Shown here in pieces: positions 1 through 5,414 of a stretch of DNA of 5,414 nucleotides. Under the pieces are notes generated by a model that worked only from the letters and a program-made list of their open reading frames with translations, had not been told where the DNA came from and did no database searches. The first letter of the stretch is position 1. Each line of letters opens with the position of its first letter. The stretch comes from Shewanella sp. GTDB taxonomy: Bacteria; Pseudomonadota; Gammaproteobacteria; Enterobacterales; Shewanellaceae. The position numbers and the translations under genes are program-made. The stretch spans positions 1-5,414 of the forward strand of contig SDWK01000110.1 in NCBI GenBank assembly GCA_004195335.1, written 5' to 3'.

Positions 1-51
1 GGCCATTTCGTTTTTACTTTTCGATTAAAAAGTATTACAAGAGCAAAACAT

Positions 52-1644
52 TTGAGTAACCTTTCGGATAACACATTAAATAAATACAGTATTGAAACAA
101 CGGATTATCAGGTTGGCCAGGACAACGTCCAAAAATGGGGTTTCGATATACATAACCGCGTATTCGGGATCAGCGCAGGCCTTATTCTTATCTTCCTTTC
201 GACACTCCTCATCGCCGACCCCAGCACGTCAAATGAAATGTTAAATACCCTGAAGAACAGCATCATTGAAAACTTTGATGTTCTCTTCATGTGGTCAACC
301 AACTTTTTTGTACTTTTCTCTTTGGTACTGATGCTGTCGCCGCTTGGTAAGATCCGTATTGGCGGCAAAGAGGCCAAGTCAGAGCACTCCACAGTTTCAT
401 GGCTGGCGATGCTGTTTGCTGCAGGTATGGGCATCGGCCTGCTGTTCTGGGGTGTTGCTGAACCTACCGCTTACTTTACTGACTGGTGGGGCACACCATT
501 TAATGTAGAGCCGTTGACGCCTGAAGCTAAAACATTGGCCATGGGTGCAACTATCTTCCATTGGGGTATTCACGGCTGGTCAATCTATGCGATTGTCGCG
601 CTCGCGCTGGCATTTTTTGCCTATAACAAGGGATTACCACTGTCGCTTCGTTCTGTGTTCTACCCGATCTTTGGTGACAGAGCCTGGGGCTGGCTAGGAC
701 ATGTCGTAGATATTATGGCGGTACTATCGACCTTGTTTGGTTTGGCTACCTCGCTGGGACTGGGGGCGATGCAAGCCACCAGCGGTATCAACCATGTATT
801 TGGTACTGATGGCGGCATCGGTATGCAGCTTGCTGTCGTTACGTTTGTGACTTTGGTTGCTATTGGCTCTGTTATTCGAGGCATCAATGGCGGCGTTAAA
901 GTGCTGAGTAACATCAATATGTTGTTTGCATTCGCCTTGCTGATATTCGTTACTTACGTCAGCTTTGATATTGTAATGGCATCGATTCCAGACACATTCA
1001 TGGCCTATGTCGAAAATATCATTGCCCTGAGCAACCCCAATGGTCGTGAAGACACGACATGGATGCACGGTTGGACCGTATTCTACTGGGCGTGGTGGAT
1101 TTCATGGTCACCCTTTGTCGGTATGTTTATTGCTCGTATCTCTAAAGGTCGTACAGTACGTGAATTCCTGTTTGCAGTGATCTTTATTCCAACCTTGATG
1201 ACCATCATTTGGATGGCTGTTTTCGGCGGCATTGCGCTCGATCAAATAGCCAATAAGGTGGGTGAGCTGGGTGCTAATGGTTTGACTGATATTTCACTAT
1301 CTCTGTTCCATGTATACGATGCTCTACCATATGGCTCTGCCATTTCGATTCTTTCGGTTGTACTGATATTGATCTTCTTCGTGACGTCATCGGATTCCGG
1401 TTCATTGGTGATCGACAGTATTACGGCTGGCGGCAAAATAGATGCACCGATCCCACAGCGCGTCTTCTGGGCAGTGGTGGAAGGCGCCATTGCGGCAGTC
1501 ATGCTTTGGGTTGGCGGTAAAGAAGCGCTGCAGGCATTACAATCCGGCGTTGTTGCGACAGCATTACCATTCACCTTTCTGCTGTTACTGATGTGCGTTA
1601 GTCTGATTAAAGGGCTAAAAAGCGAATACGCGTTATACAGATAA
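52..1644 (+). CDS. BCCT-family (betaine/carnitine/choline-type) transporter, probably sodium-coupled
   Basis: Inner-membrane secondary transporter of 530 residues, likely importing glycine betaine or a related quaternary-ammonium osmolyte. About 12 hydrophobic segments are visible, the first near residues 35-55 and the last near 500-520. Family signatures: glycine-rich AAGMGIG at 123-129 followed by FWGVAEP; the TM4 aromatic set W171/W176/Y179, with the spacing I recall for BetP W189/W194/Y197; and WWISWSPFVGMFIARISKGR around 348-367, which supplies W348/W349/W352. T445-S446 in VTSSDSGS and A123/M126 match BetP's second sodium site. These features favour sodium symport over CaiT-like exchange. 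Both termini are short, without BetP's long charged C-terminal osmosensing tail. The TTG start at 52 follows AAGAG (39-43) at 8 nt. The first ATG (residue 63) would remove TM1, and the frame stays open upstream to the window edge, so the true start could lie outside. The exact substrate cannot be read from sequence. Confidence 0.93.
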   Translation: MSNLSDNTLNKYSIETTDYQVGQDNVQKWGFDIHNRVFGISAGLILIFLSTLLIADPSTSNEMLNTLKNSIIENFDVLFMWSTNFFVLFSLVLMLSPLGKIRIGGKEAKSEHSTVSWLAMLFAAGMGIGLLFWGVAEPTAYFTDWWGTPFNVEPLTPEAKTLAMGATIFHWGIHGWSIYAIVALALAFFAYNKGLPLSLRSVFYPIFGDRAWGWLGHVVDIMAVLSTLFGLATSLGLGAMQATSGINHVFGTDGGIGMQLAVVTFVTLVAIGSVIRGINGGVKVLSNINMLFAFALLIFVTYVSFDIVMASIPDTFMAYVENIIALSNPNGREDTTWMHGWTVFYWAWWISWSPFVGMFIARISKGRTVREFLFAVIFIPTLMTIIWMAVFGGIALDQIANKVGELGANGLTDISLSLFHVYDALPYGSAISILSVVLILIFFVTSSDSGSLVIDSITAGGKIDAPIPQRVFWAVVEGAIAAVMLWVGGKEALQALQSGVVATALPFTFLLLLMCVSLIKGLKSEYALYR

Positions 1645-1689
1645 CGGCTAGATATAGAGAAAAAACCTGTAACACGCAGTAATATCATG

Positions 1690-1725
1690 ACCGGTCTCAA
1701 TCTACTGTTTGAGACCGGTTTTTTT
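1690..1725 (+). terminator. Rho-independent terminator of the BCCT transporter gene
   Basis: A perfect 11-bp stem, ACCGGTCTCAA (1690-1700) with TTGAGACCGGT (1709-1719), encloses an 8-nt loop and runs into seven T residues (1719-1725). It lies 45 bases after the transporter stop codon. The opposite strand has no T-run after the stem, so it should act only on + strand transcription. It shows that the transporter ends its transcription unit here. Confidence 0.93.
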
Positions 1726-1764
1726 GTCACTACAGAAAACCAATGGGTTACTCGTAGGGAGAAA

Positions 1765-1808
1765 AGTGGGTTAAGAGTCTGAGTAAAAGATGACTCTAGC
1801 CCCCCACT
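1765..1808. terminator. Two-tier hairpin between convergent genes, possible terminator of the - strand gene
   Basis: Outer arms AGTGGG (1765-1770) and CCCACT (1803-1808) enclose inner arms AGAGTC (1774-1779) and GACTCT (1792-1797). On the - strand the structure begins 4 bases after the stop codon of the 1813-2220 gene and is followed by TTTTCT, which suits a weak intrinsic terminator. On the + strand it is followed by CTTTCT and could act as a backup. The internal loops and interrupted T-run make this less certain than the stem at 1690-1725. Confidence 0.5.
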
Positions 1809-1812
1809 CTTT

Positions 1813-2220
1813 CTATTGTACCCACTGAATTAGATCGCTAGCATTTTTCACAGCAAACTGCCTTTTAGTTAGGCTCCCAGATGGATCAAAGAGTAATAGT
1901 TCAGCAGAGCCGGCGCGGTGTTTAGCGATCAGTTGATCTCCCTCGGGAGTACCCACACTGGCGAGAAGAAAGAACACTTGATCACCAAGCTGAGTACGAG
2001 CTTCATTCATTTGTACTGTCTGGCTGTTACTCAGTGTAAGGTTGGGGTCATAGACAAACACCAACGCAGGCTTACCAGTACCGATTTGTTCGTGGGTCGT
2101 CTTAAAACCTTTGGGCATCACCATTAACATCACACCAAGTAGTATCACTATGGATGTAATAACACCGATAGCAACCCAAGGCATTCGGCGAGTAGAGTTT
2201 GAATTATGTTGTTTATCCAT
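1813..2220 (-). CDS. Membrane-anchored thioredoxin-like protein lacking cysteines
   Basis: Small protein of 135 residues with a short polar, basic N-terminus (RRM at 11-13), one transmembrane segment at about 14-35, and a roughly 95-residue domain probably facing the periplasm. The domain reads like a reduced thioredoxin fold: GKPALVFVYDP (49-59) as the first core strand, a helix over 64-78, DQVFFLLASV (80-89) as the next strand, then AELLLFDPSGSL (106-117) as the beta hairpin, and a C-terminal helix ending LIQWVQ. The place where CxxC is expected reads PNLTLSNS, the usual cis-proline before the third strand is absent, and the whole protein has no cysteine, so disulfide chemistry is not possible. 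It may be a structural or binding module; the function is unknown. The start is supported by GAGGG about 10 nt upstream of the ATG. It is convergent with the transporter and has no operon partner. The gene is fairly certain, the fold assignment is an inference. Confidence 0.78.
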   Translation of the reverse strand: MDKQHNSNSTRRMPWVAIGVITSIVILLGVMLMVMPKGFKTTHEQIGTGKPALVFVYDPNLTLSNSQTVQMNEARTQLGDQVFFLLASVGTPEGDQLIAKHRAGSAELLLFDPSGSLTKRQFAVKNASDLIQWVQ

Positions 2221-2250
2221 GATGATAGATCCCTCTTTTGACTGTTGAAA

Positions 2251-2279
2251 TAGATAACCAAGCCATCCATTGTAATCAA
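2251..2279 (-). promoter_or_regulatory. Possible sigma70-type promoter of the thioredoxin-like gene
   Basis: On the - strand, TTGATT (2279-2274) and TATCTA (2256-2251) are separated by 17 nt and lie about 30 nt upstream of the start codon. The -35 element is good, but the -10 element matches the consensus at only three of six positions. It is offered as the best candidate in a short upstream region, not as a firm call. Confidence 0.25.
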
Positions 2280-2529
2280 CATACCTGAGGCCTAGATTAA
2301 AAACACCTGTAAAAGTGGTGGAAAAGTTTCAGAGCTTTGCTCCCCACATCATATTTACCTTTCGATTCATCCAGAACCCCAAGCTAGACAAGCATCTTAT
2401 AGAGCATTGTTTAAACATCCCCCTGCTTAACCATCAAATTGTAGTGGCAAAAGTCATTGATGACATTCGTCAGTCGACCAACAAAGGCATGGCTATAACC
2501 TTAAAAAAGACATAGGGAGGTAATAATTG

Positions 2530-2610
2530 ATGCGATTACTTAGATTAATGCTGCTGATTACAACCAGTCCCTCGTTGGAAGGTGAATATGGCAAAGCCAT
2601 AGGCTCATAA
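2530..2610 (+). CDS. Possible 26-residue small ORF with a strong Shine-Dalgarno sequence
   Basis: An ATG at 2530 sits 9 bases after AGGGAGG (2514-2520), the best ribosome binding site in the window. It opens a frame of 26 codons ending in TAA. The peptide starts MRLLRLMLLITT, a short basic and hydrophobic stretch, and ends EGEYGKAIGS. It is not recognised. It begins 14 bases after the stop of a 79-codon open frame (2276-2515) that lacks a good start. It could be a real micropeptide, a leader, or the beginning of a decayed gene. The only support is the Shine-Dalgarno site and its spacing. Confidence 0.25.
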   Translation: MRLLRLMLLITTSPSLEGEYGKAIGS

Positions 2611-2975
2611 ACGAGAAGCATGGCCAAAATTGTTCCCTACACTTTTTGACATTTCCAATATCCCTATCAGTCAGACGCTGAACTGGCATTTATATATGGA
2701 CATATTTTACCGAACTGGCTGTTAAACAGGGATGTTGTTGATAAGGCCGCTCATTAACATCCGTGTTATCGCGGATTAGTGAATCCATCCACATCAGACG
2801 AGCAGTCCTCCTTGCCCTACTCTTTATGATGAGAAGGGAAGGGAATTCCACGACGTTTATCAAGCGAAGCTTGATTAGCACTAAAAGAAAGAGATAGGTT
2901 CCGGCTAAAAGCATCGCCGGAAAGACACTATATATAGCCATTTATTACCACTTATTAAGTATAAATCGCAAATAA

Positions 2976-3003
2976 TAGACTTGTTGTTAATGGGTTCTAT
3001 ACT
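2976..3003 (+). promoter_or_regulatory. Candidate sigma70-type promoter of the alkyl sulfatase gene
   Basis: TAGACT (2976-2981, four of six consensus positions) and TATACT (2998-3003, five of six) are separated by 16 nt, about 118 bases upstream of the sulfatase start. The -10 element lies inside one arm of a 7-bp inverted repeat, AAGTATA (2957-2963) and TATACTT (2998-3004). If used, the transcript would carry a leader of roughly 110 nt including the tandem units at 3080-3120. This is a pattern match only. Confidence 0.33.
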
Positions 3004-3079
3004 TTCATCAGTATTGATGCTTTTGGCAAAAAATAATCATCACTGGCACTTAATTTCTCACAAATGGCTTCGCGCTAAA

Positions 3080-3120
3080 ACAGGTACATAACAGGGATAA
3101 ACATAATAGGGGTAAACAGA
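3080..3120 (+). repeat. Imperfect tandem units in the alkyl sulfatase leader
   Basis: ACAGGGATAAACATA (3091-3105) and ATAGGGGTAAACAGA (3106-3120) are adjacent and agree at 12 of 15 positions. A shorter related unit, ACAGGTACATA (3080-3090), precedes them. The last unit contains the ribosome binding site, and the one before it carries a second, similar AGGG. Confidence 0.55.
3108..3112 (+). promoter_or_regulatory. Ribosome binding site of the alkyl sulfatase gene
   Basis: AGGGG ends 9 bases before the ATG at 3122. It fixes this start rather than the in-frame ATG at residue 7, and keeps the lysine and arginine of the signal peptide's n-region. Confidence 0.7.
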
Positions 3121-3121
3121 A

Positions 3122-5125
3122 ATGAAACGTGAATTGAATATGGCCGTCATAATCTTGTTAAGTCTTTCTTTGTTCGGCTCACTGGCATTTGCCAGTGGCG
3201 GTGGTTCAGGTATAGCAGCTAAACCTTTAGGTGTTGAGAAAGATGCAACAAGCTTTACTCAGATAATCAATACAGATCTGCTCAAAGTGCTACCGTTTAA
3301 AGACTCTCGCGATTTTAAAAACGCACAAAAGGGTTTTATCGCTCGTGGCGAGGAAGTCATCAAGGATAAAGATGGAAACATCATATTCAGCACCAAGGAA
3401 TTTGACTTTATGCAGAACTTGAAAAAGAAAGCGCCTGCGACAGTCAACCCAAGCCTTTGGCGTCAGATGCTTCTGGTGAATATTGCTGGGCTTTTCAAAG
3501 TTCACGACCACATCTATCAAGTTAGGAATTATGACCTCGCAAACCTGACTATCATCGAAGGGAAAAGTGGCCTAATCATTATGGATCCGCTTGTTTCGGC
3601 AGAAGCGGCCAAAGCGGCGCTTGATCTCTACTTTGAACACCGTCCCAAAAAACCAGTCAAAGCCGTGATCTATTCGCATTCCCATGTTGATCATTTCGGT
3701 GGAGTCCGCGGTATTGTTAATGACGATGATCTAAAAGCTGGAAAGGTTAAAATTTTTGCCCCTTACGATTTTATGAATAATGCCATTGCCGAGAATGTTA
3801 TGGCGGGTAATGCAATGAGTCGCCGAGCCTCTTACATGTATGGCAACGTACTGCCAAAAGATGTTAAAGGTAATATCGGAGCGGGTCTGGGTACCACAAC
3901 CTCTGCAGGAACGGTCACACTGGTTGCACCGACAAATATCATCAAAGAAGATTGGGAAGATCATGTTATAGACGGACTCCATTTTGAATTTCAGTTGACA
4001 CTGAATACGGAAGCGCCATCTGAAATGCATTACTACATCAAAGAGTACCGTGCATTATGCCCTGCCGAAAACGTCAACCACACCATGCATAACCTCTACA
4101 CCCTGCGCGGAGCAAAAGTACGAGACTCAAAAGTTTGGGCTAAACATATTGATAATATGCTGTTGAAATGGGGCGATAAATCTGACGTACTTTTTGCTCC
4201 ACACCACTGGCCTAGCTGGGGAACTCAAGATATTAAAAAGCATGTTGCTCAACAACGTGATACTTACAAATTCCTCCACGATCAGGTACTCCGTTTAGCC
4301 AATCACGGCTATACCATGGATGAAATTGGCGATATGGTAAAACTGCCTGCGGACCTTGACAATAACTGGGCAAGCCATGGCTACTACGGTAGCATCAGCC
4401 ATAATGCACGTGCCATCTACAACTTCTATCTGGGCTATTTTGACGGAAACCCAGCTCACCTCCATAAACTTGCACCAGAGCCTGCGGCTAAAAAATATGT
4501 CGAGTTTATGGGAGGCGCAGATAATGTGATTAAACAGGCCCAAAATACTTATGCTAAGGGCGAATATCGTTGGACTGCTGAGGTGTTAAGCCATGTGGTT
4601 TTTGCAGATCCAGACAACCAGCAAGCAAAAGCTCTCCTAGCTGATACTTTAGAACAGTTAGGATATGTTGCTGAATCCGGTCCATGGCGCAACTTTTATC
4701 TATCAGGTGCGCGCGAATTGCGTACCGGGGTCAAAGTGATGCCAACGCCAAATACCGCAAGCCCGGATATTGTGCAAAACATGTCAGCAACCATGTTGCT
4801 CGATTACATGGCAGTACGCCTGAATCCGGAGAAGGCCGTAGGCAAAAAGATGAAAATTGGATTTAACTTCACTGATACCAACGAGCTTTATACTTTGATC
4901 TTGCAGAACTCTACACTTAATAACCGTATTGGTCTTGATGATGACGCTGACACTACGATTATGACTACCCGTGTAACACTCGATAAGATTATGCTGGGTA
5001 AATTGACGGTAGCCGAAGGCGTGAAGAACGGCGCCATTAAAGTTGAAGGCACCAAAGGTAAATTTAAAGAGCTTCAAGGTATGTTGGATGATTTTGAGTT
5101 TTGGTTCAATATCGTAACGCCATAA
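3122..5125 (+). CDS. Exported alkyl/aryl sulfatase, SdsA1/YjcS type (metallo-beta-lactamase fold)
   Basis: Zinc-dependent hydrolase of 667 residues expected to split linear alkyl sulfate esters (SDS-like) into alcohol and sulfate outside the cytoplasm. A Sec signal peptide is clear: MKRELNM, hydrophobic core to about residue 20, likely cleavage after AFA-24. Three family domains follow: an MBL catalytic domain (about 115-365), a helical dimerisation domain (about 370-535, including EYRWTAEVLSHVVFADPDNQ) and a C-terminal SCP2-like domain (about 545-667) thought to bind the alkyl chain. The metal motif SHSHVDHFGG gives H186, H188, D190 and H191; E297, E316 and H361 (in APHHWPSWG) complete the set. 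All seven lie at a constant offset of 17 from the ligands I recall for Pseudomonas SdsA1, and length matches (about 658 there). No lesion is seen, so it should be active. It stands alone, with no sulfate-ester regulator or transporter in the window. Physiological substrate is unknown; marine algal or surfactant sulfate esters are possible. Confidence 0.95.
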   Translation: MKRELNMAVIILLSLSLFGSLAFASGGGSGIAAKPLGVEKDATSFTQIINTDLLKVLPFKDSRDFKNAQKGFIARGEEVIKDKDGNIIFSTKEFDFMQNLKKKAPATVNPSLWRQMLLVNIAGLFKVHDHIYQVRNYDLANLTIIEGKSGLIIMDPLVSAEAAKAALDLYFEHRPKKPVKAVIYSHSHVDHFGGVRGIVNDDDLKAGKVKIFAPYDFMNNAIAENVMAGNAMSRRASYMYGNVLPKDVKGNIGAGLGTTTSAGTVTLVAPTNIIKEDWEDHVIDGLHFEFQLTLNTEAPSEMHYYIKEYRALCPAENVNHTMHNLYTLRGAKVRDSKVWAKHIDNMLLKWGDKSDVLFAPHHWPSWGTQDIKKHVAQQRDTYKFLHDQVLRLANHGYTMDEIGDMVKLPADLDNNWASHGYYGSISHNARAIYNFYLGYFDGNPAHLHKLAPEPAAKKYVEFMGGADNVIKQAQNTYAKGEYRWTAEVLSHVVFADPDNQQAKALLADTLEQLGYVAESGPWRNFYLSGARELRTGVKVMPTPNTASPDIVQNMSATMLLDYMAVRLNPEKAVGKKMKIGFNFTDTNELYTLILQNSTLNNRIGLDDDADTTIMTTRVTLDKIMLGKLTVAEGVKNGAIKVEGTKGKFKELQGMLDDFEFWFNIVTP

Positions 5126-5134
5126 GTAAATCTA

Positions 5135-5172
5135 CAGCTAATCGAGTAGCTGGAGCTATCTAACCTCCAGCT
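5135..5172 (+). terminator. Overlapping hairpins after the alkyl sulfatase gene, possible weak terminator
   Basis: Two stems share one segment: CAGCTA (5135-5140) pairs with TAGCTG (5147-5152), while AGCTGGAG (5148-5155) pairs with CTCCAGCT (5165-5172). They begin 9 bases after the stop codon. Only one can form at a time. No T-run follows either stem (the next bases are TCCCTATC), so intrinsic termination is doubtful; 3'-end protection or processing would fit as well. Confidence 0.35.
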
Positions 5173-5196
5173 TCCCTATCACATTTAGCTTGGTTC

Positions 5197-5259
5197 CTAA
5201 TAAATGGGGGCAGAGTCTGACCCCATTTATTTAGTATTCTAACTCTGACCCCACTTATT
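5197..5259. repeat. Palindromic TGGGG/CTGACCCC repeat with a second half-copy
   Basis: AATAAATGGGG-G-CAG (5199-5213) pairs with CTG-A-CCCCATTTATT (5217-5231): 14 base pairs, one G/A mismatch and a 3-nt loop. A half-copy, CTGACCCCACTTATT (5245-5259), repeats the right arm (5217-5231) at 14 of 15 positions. From memory, AAATGGGGTCAGAGT-type elements are widespread in marine gammaproteobacteria and often flank REP-associated (Y1/transposase_17) tyrosine transposase genes. No transposase is present in the window, so this is either a dispersed non-autonomous copy or the edge of an element beyond it. Confidence 0.7.
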
Positions 5260-5414
5260 GAGATATTAACAACAAAAAGCTCAGGTAAATACTCACCCTG
5301 TCCTATTCATTCCACTTATTAATCTTTATTTCTAGACAAACTTGCTCGCCAAACCCCATGAATATTAATTATAACTTTACCTATCTAATTATTTAGACTT
5401 ATTATGTTGGGATT
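5260..5414. other. A+T-rich tail without visible gene
   Basis: All frames on both strands are interrupted by frequent stops. No RNA gene, promoter pair or further copy of the CTGACCCC repeat is seen before the window ends. Confidence 0.6.

Larger units (their letters stand above)
2221..3121. other. Gene-poor interval of about 900 bases
   Basis: No convincing gene is seen here. A + strand frame is open from 2276 to the TAG at 2513-2515 (up to 79 codons), but its only usable starts are two GTG codons at 2315 and 2318 without a ribosome binding site, and the product is not recognisable. A - strand frame, 2941 to 2690 (83 codons), would start MAIYSVFPAMLLAGTYLFLL, a plausible membrane helix, then turn basic and low in recognisable character; its ribosome binding site is poor (AAGTGG). 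The + strand frame after 2530 contains stops at 2608, 2647, 2755 and 2827. That is about the density expected by chance at this base composition, so it is no proof of a decayed gene. The right end carries the leader of the sulfatase gene. Confidence 0.6.

Noticed and set aside
660..1068. Long antisense frames within the transporter and sulfatase genes
   Set aside because: They are opposite-strand shadows of well-supported genes, with no membrane, domain or ribosome-binding features of their own.
1869..1875. GTTAGGC, the core of an integron attC site
   Set aside because: It lies inside the thioredoxin-like gene and no matching partner arm is found at a suitable distance.
2315..2515. 66-codon + strand frame from a GTG
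   Set aside because: No Shine-Dalgarno site lies before either GTG and the product is unrecognised; kept only as context for the small ORF behind it.
2551..2583. Resemblance of ITTSPSLEG in the 26-codon ORF to the N-terminus of YbjQ-family proteins (TTPTLEG)
   Set aside because: Fewer than ten residues agree and no frame continues the YbjQ pattern downstream, so chance is sufficient.
2611..2829. A decayed gene continuing the frame of the 26-codon ORF
   Set aside because: Stops at 2608, 2647, 2755 and 2827 occur at about the random rate, so openness between them is no evidence of former coding.
2690..2941. 83-codon - strand frame starting with a hydrophobic stretch
   Set aside because: The start has only a poor ribosome binding site, the C-terminal half looks like no known protein, several rare AGG codons occur, and an open frame of this length is expected by chance in 900 bases read in six frames. 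It could be revived by conservation in relatives.
2957..3004. 7-bp inverted repeat AAGTATA/TATACTT as an operator
   Set aside because: The arms are 34 bases apart and A+T-rich; chance is likely. It is mentioned only because it overlaps the candidate -10 element.
3044..3060. Sigma54-like promoter beginning TGGCAC
   Set aside because: The -24 half is perfect, but the required GC of the -12 half is replaced by CT at the correct spacing.
1..5414. CRISPR array, tRNA/rRNA, prophage, toxin-antitoxin or defence system
   Set aside because: No regularly spaced repeats, RNA-gene signatures, integrase, or paired small genes with recognisable domains are present. The window does not show an obvious new multi-gene system.

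Overview
The window looks like chromosomal DNA from a marine-type gammaproteobacterium (Vibrio/Shewanella-like). This is inferred from moderate A+T content, the style of the proteins, and a TGGGG...CTGACCCC repeat at the right end of a kind I recall from such genomes. No rRNA, tRNA or other taxonomic marker is present, so the genus is left open.

Layout. (1) 52-1644, + strand: a BCCT-family, probably sodium-coupled, glycine betaine-type transporter, closed by a very clear intrinsic terminator (1690-1725). (2) 1813-2220, - strand, convergent with the transporter: a small membrane-anchored protein whose outer domain resembles a thioredoxin fold but contains no cysteine. A two-part hairpin (1765-1808) separates the two genes. 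(3) 2221-3121: about 900 bases without a convincing gene. It holds a possible 26-codon ORF behind a near-perfect Shine-Dalgarno sequence, and the leader of the next gene with imperfect 15-nt tandem units. (4) 3122-5125, + strand: an exported SdsA1/YjcS-type alkyl sulfatase with MBL, dimerisation and SCP2-like domains and all expected metal ligands. (5) 5126-5414: a non-coding tail with two overlapping hairpins and the CTGACCCC repeat.

How the genes relate. They do not form an operon: each of the three confident genes stands alone, with its own spacing and signals. The transporter suggests osmolyte uptake. The sulfatase suggests periplasmic or secreted hydrolysis of sulfate esters (SDS-like alkyl sulfates) as a carbon or sulfur source. 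No evidence links the two pathways, and the role of the thioredoxin-like protein is unknown. I looked for a new multi-gene system and do not see one. The items most worth checking are the cysteine-less thioredoxin-like protein, the 900-base gene-poor interval with its small ORF, the tandem leader repeat of the sulfatase, and the terminal repeat.
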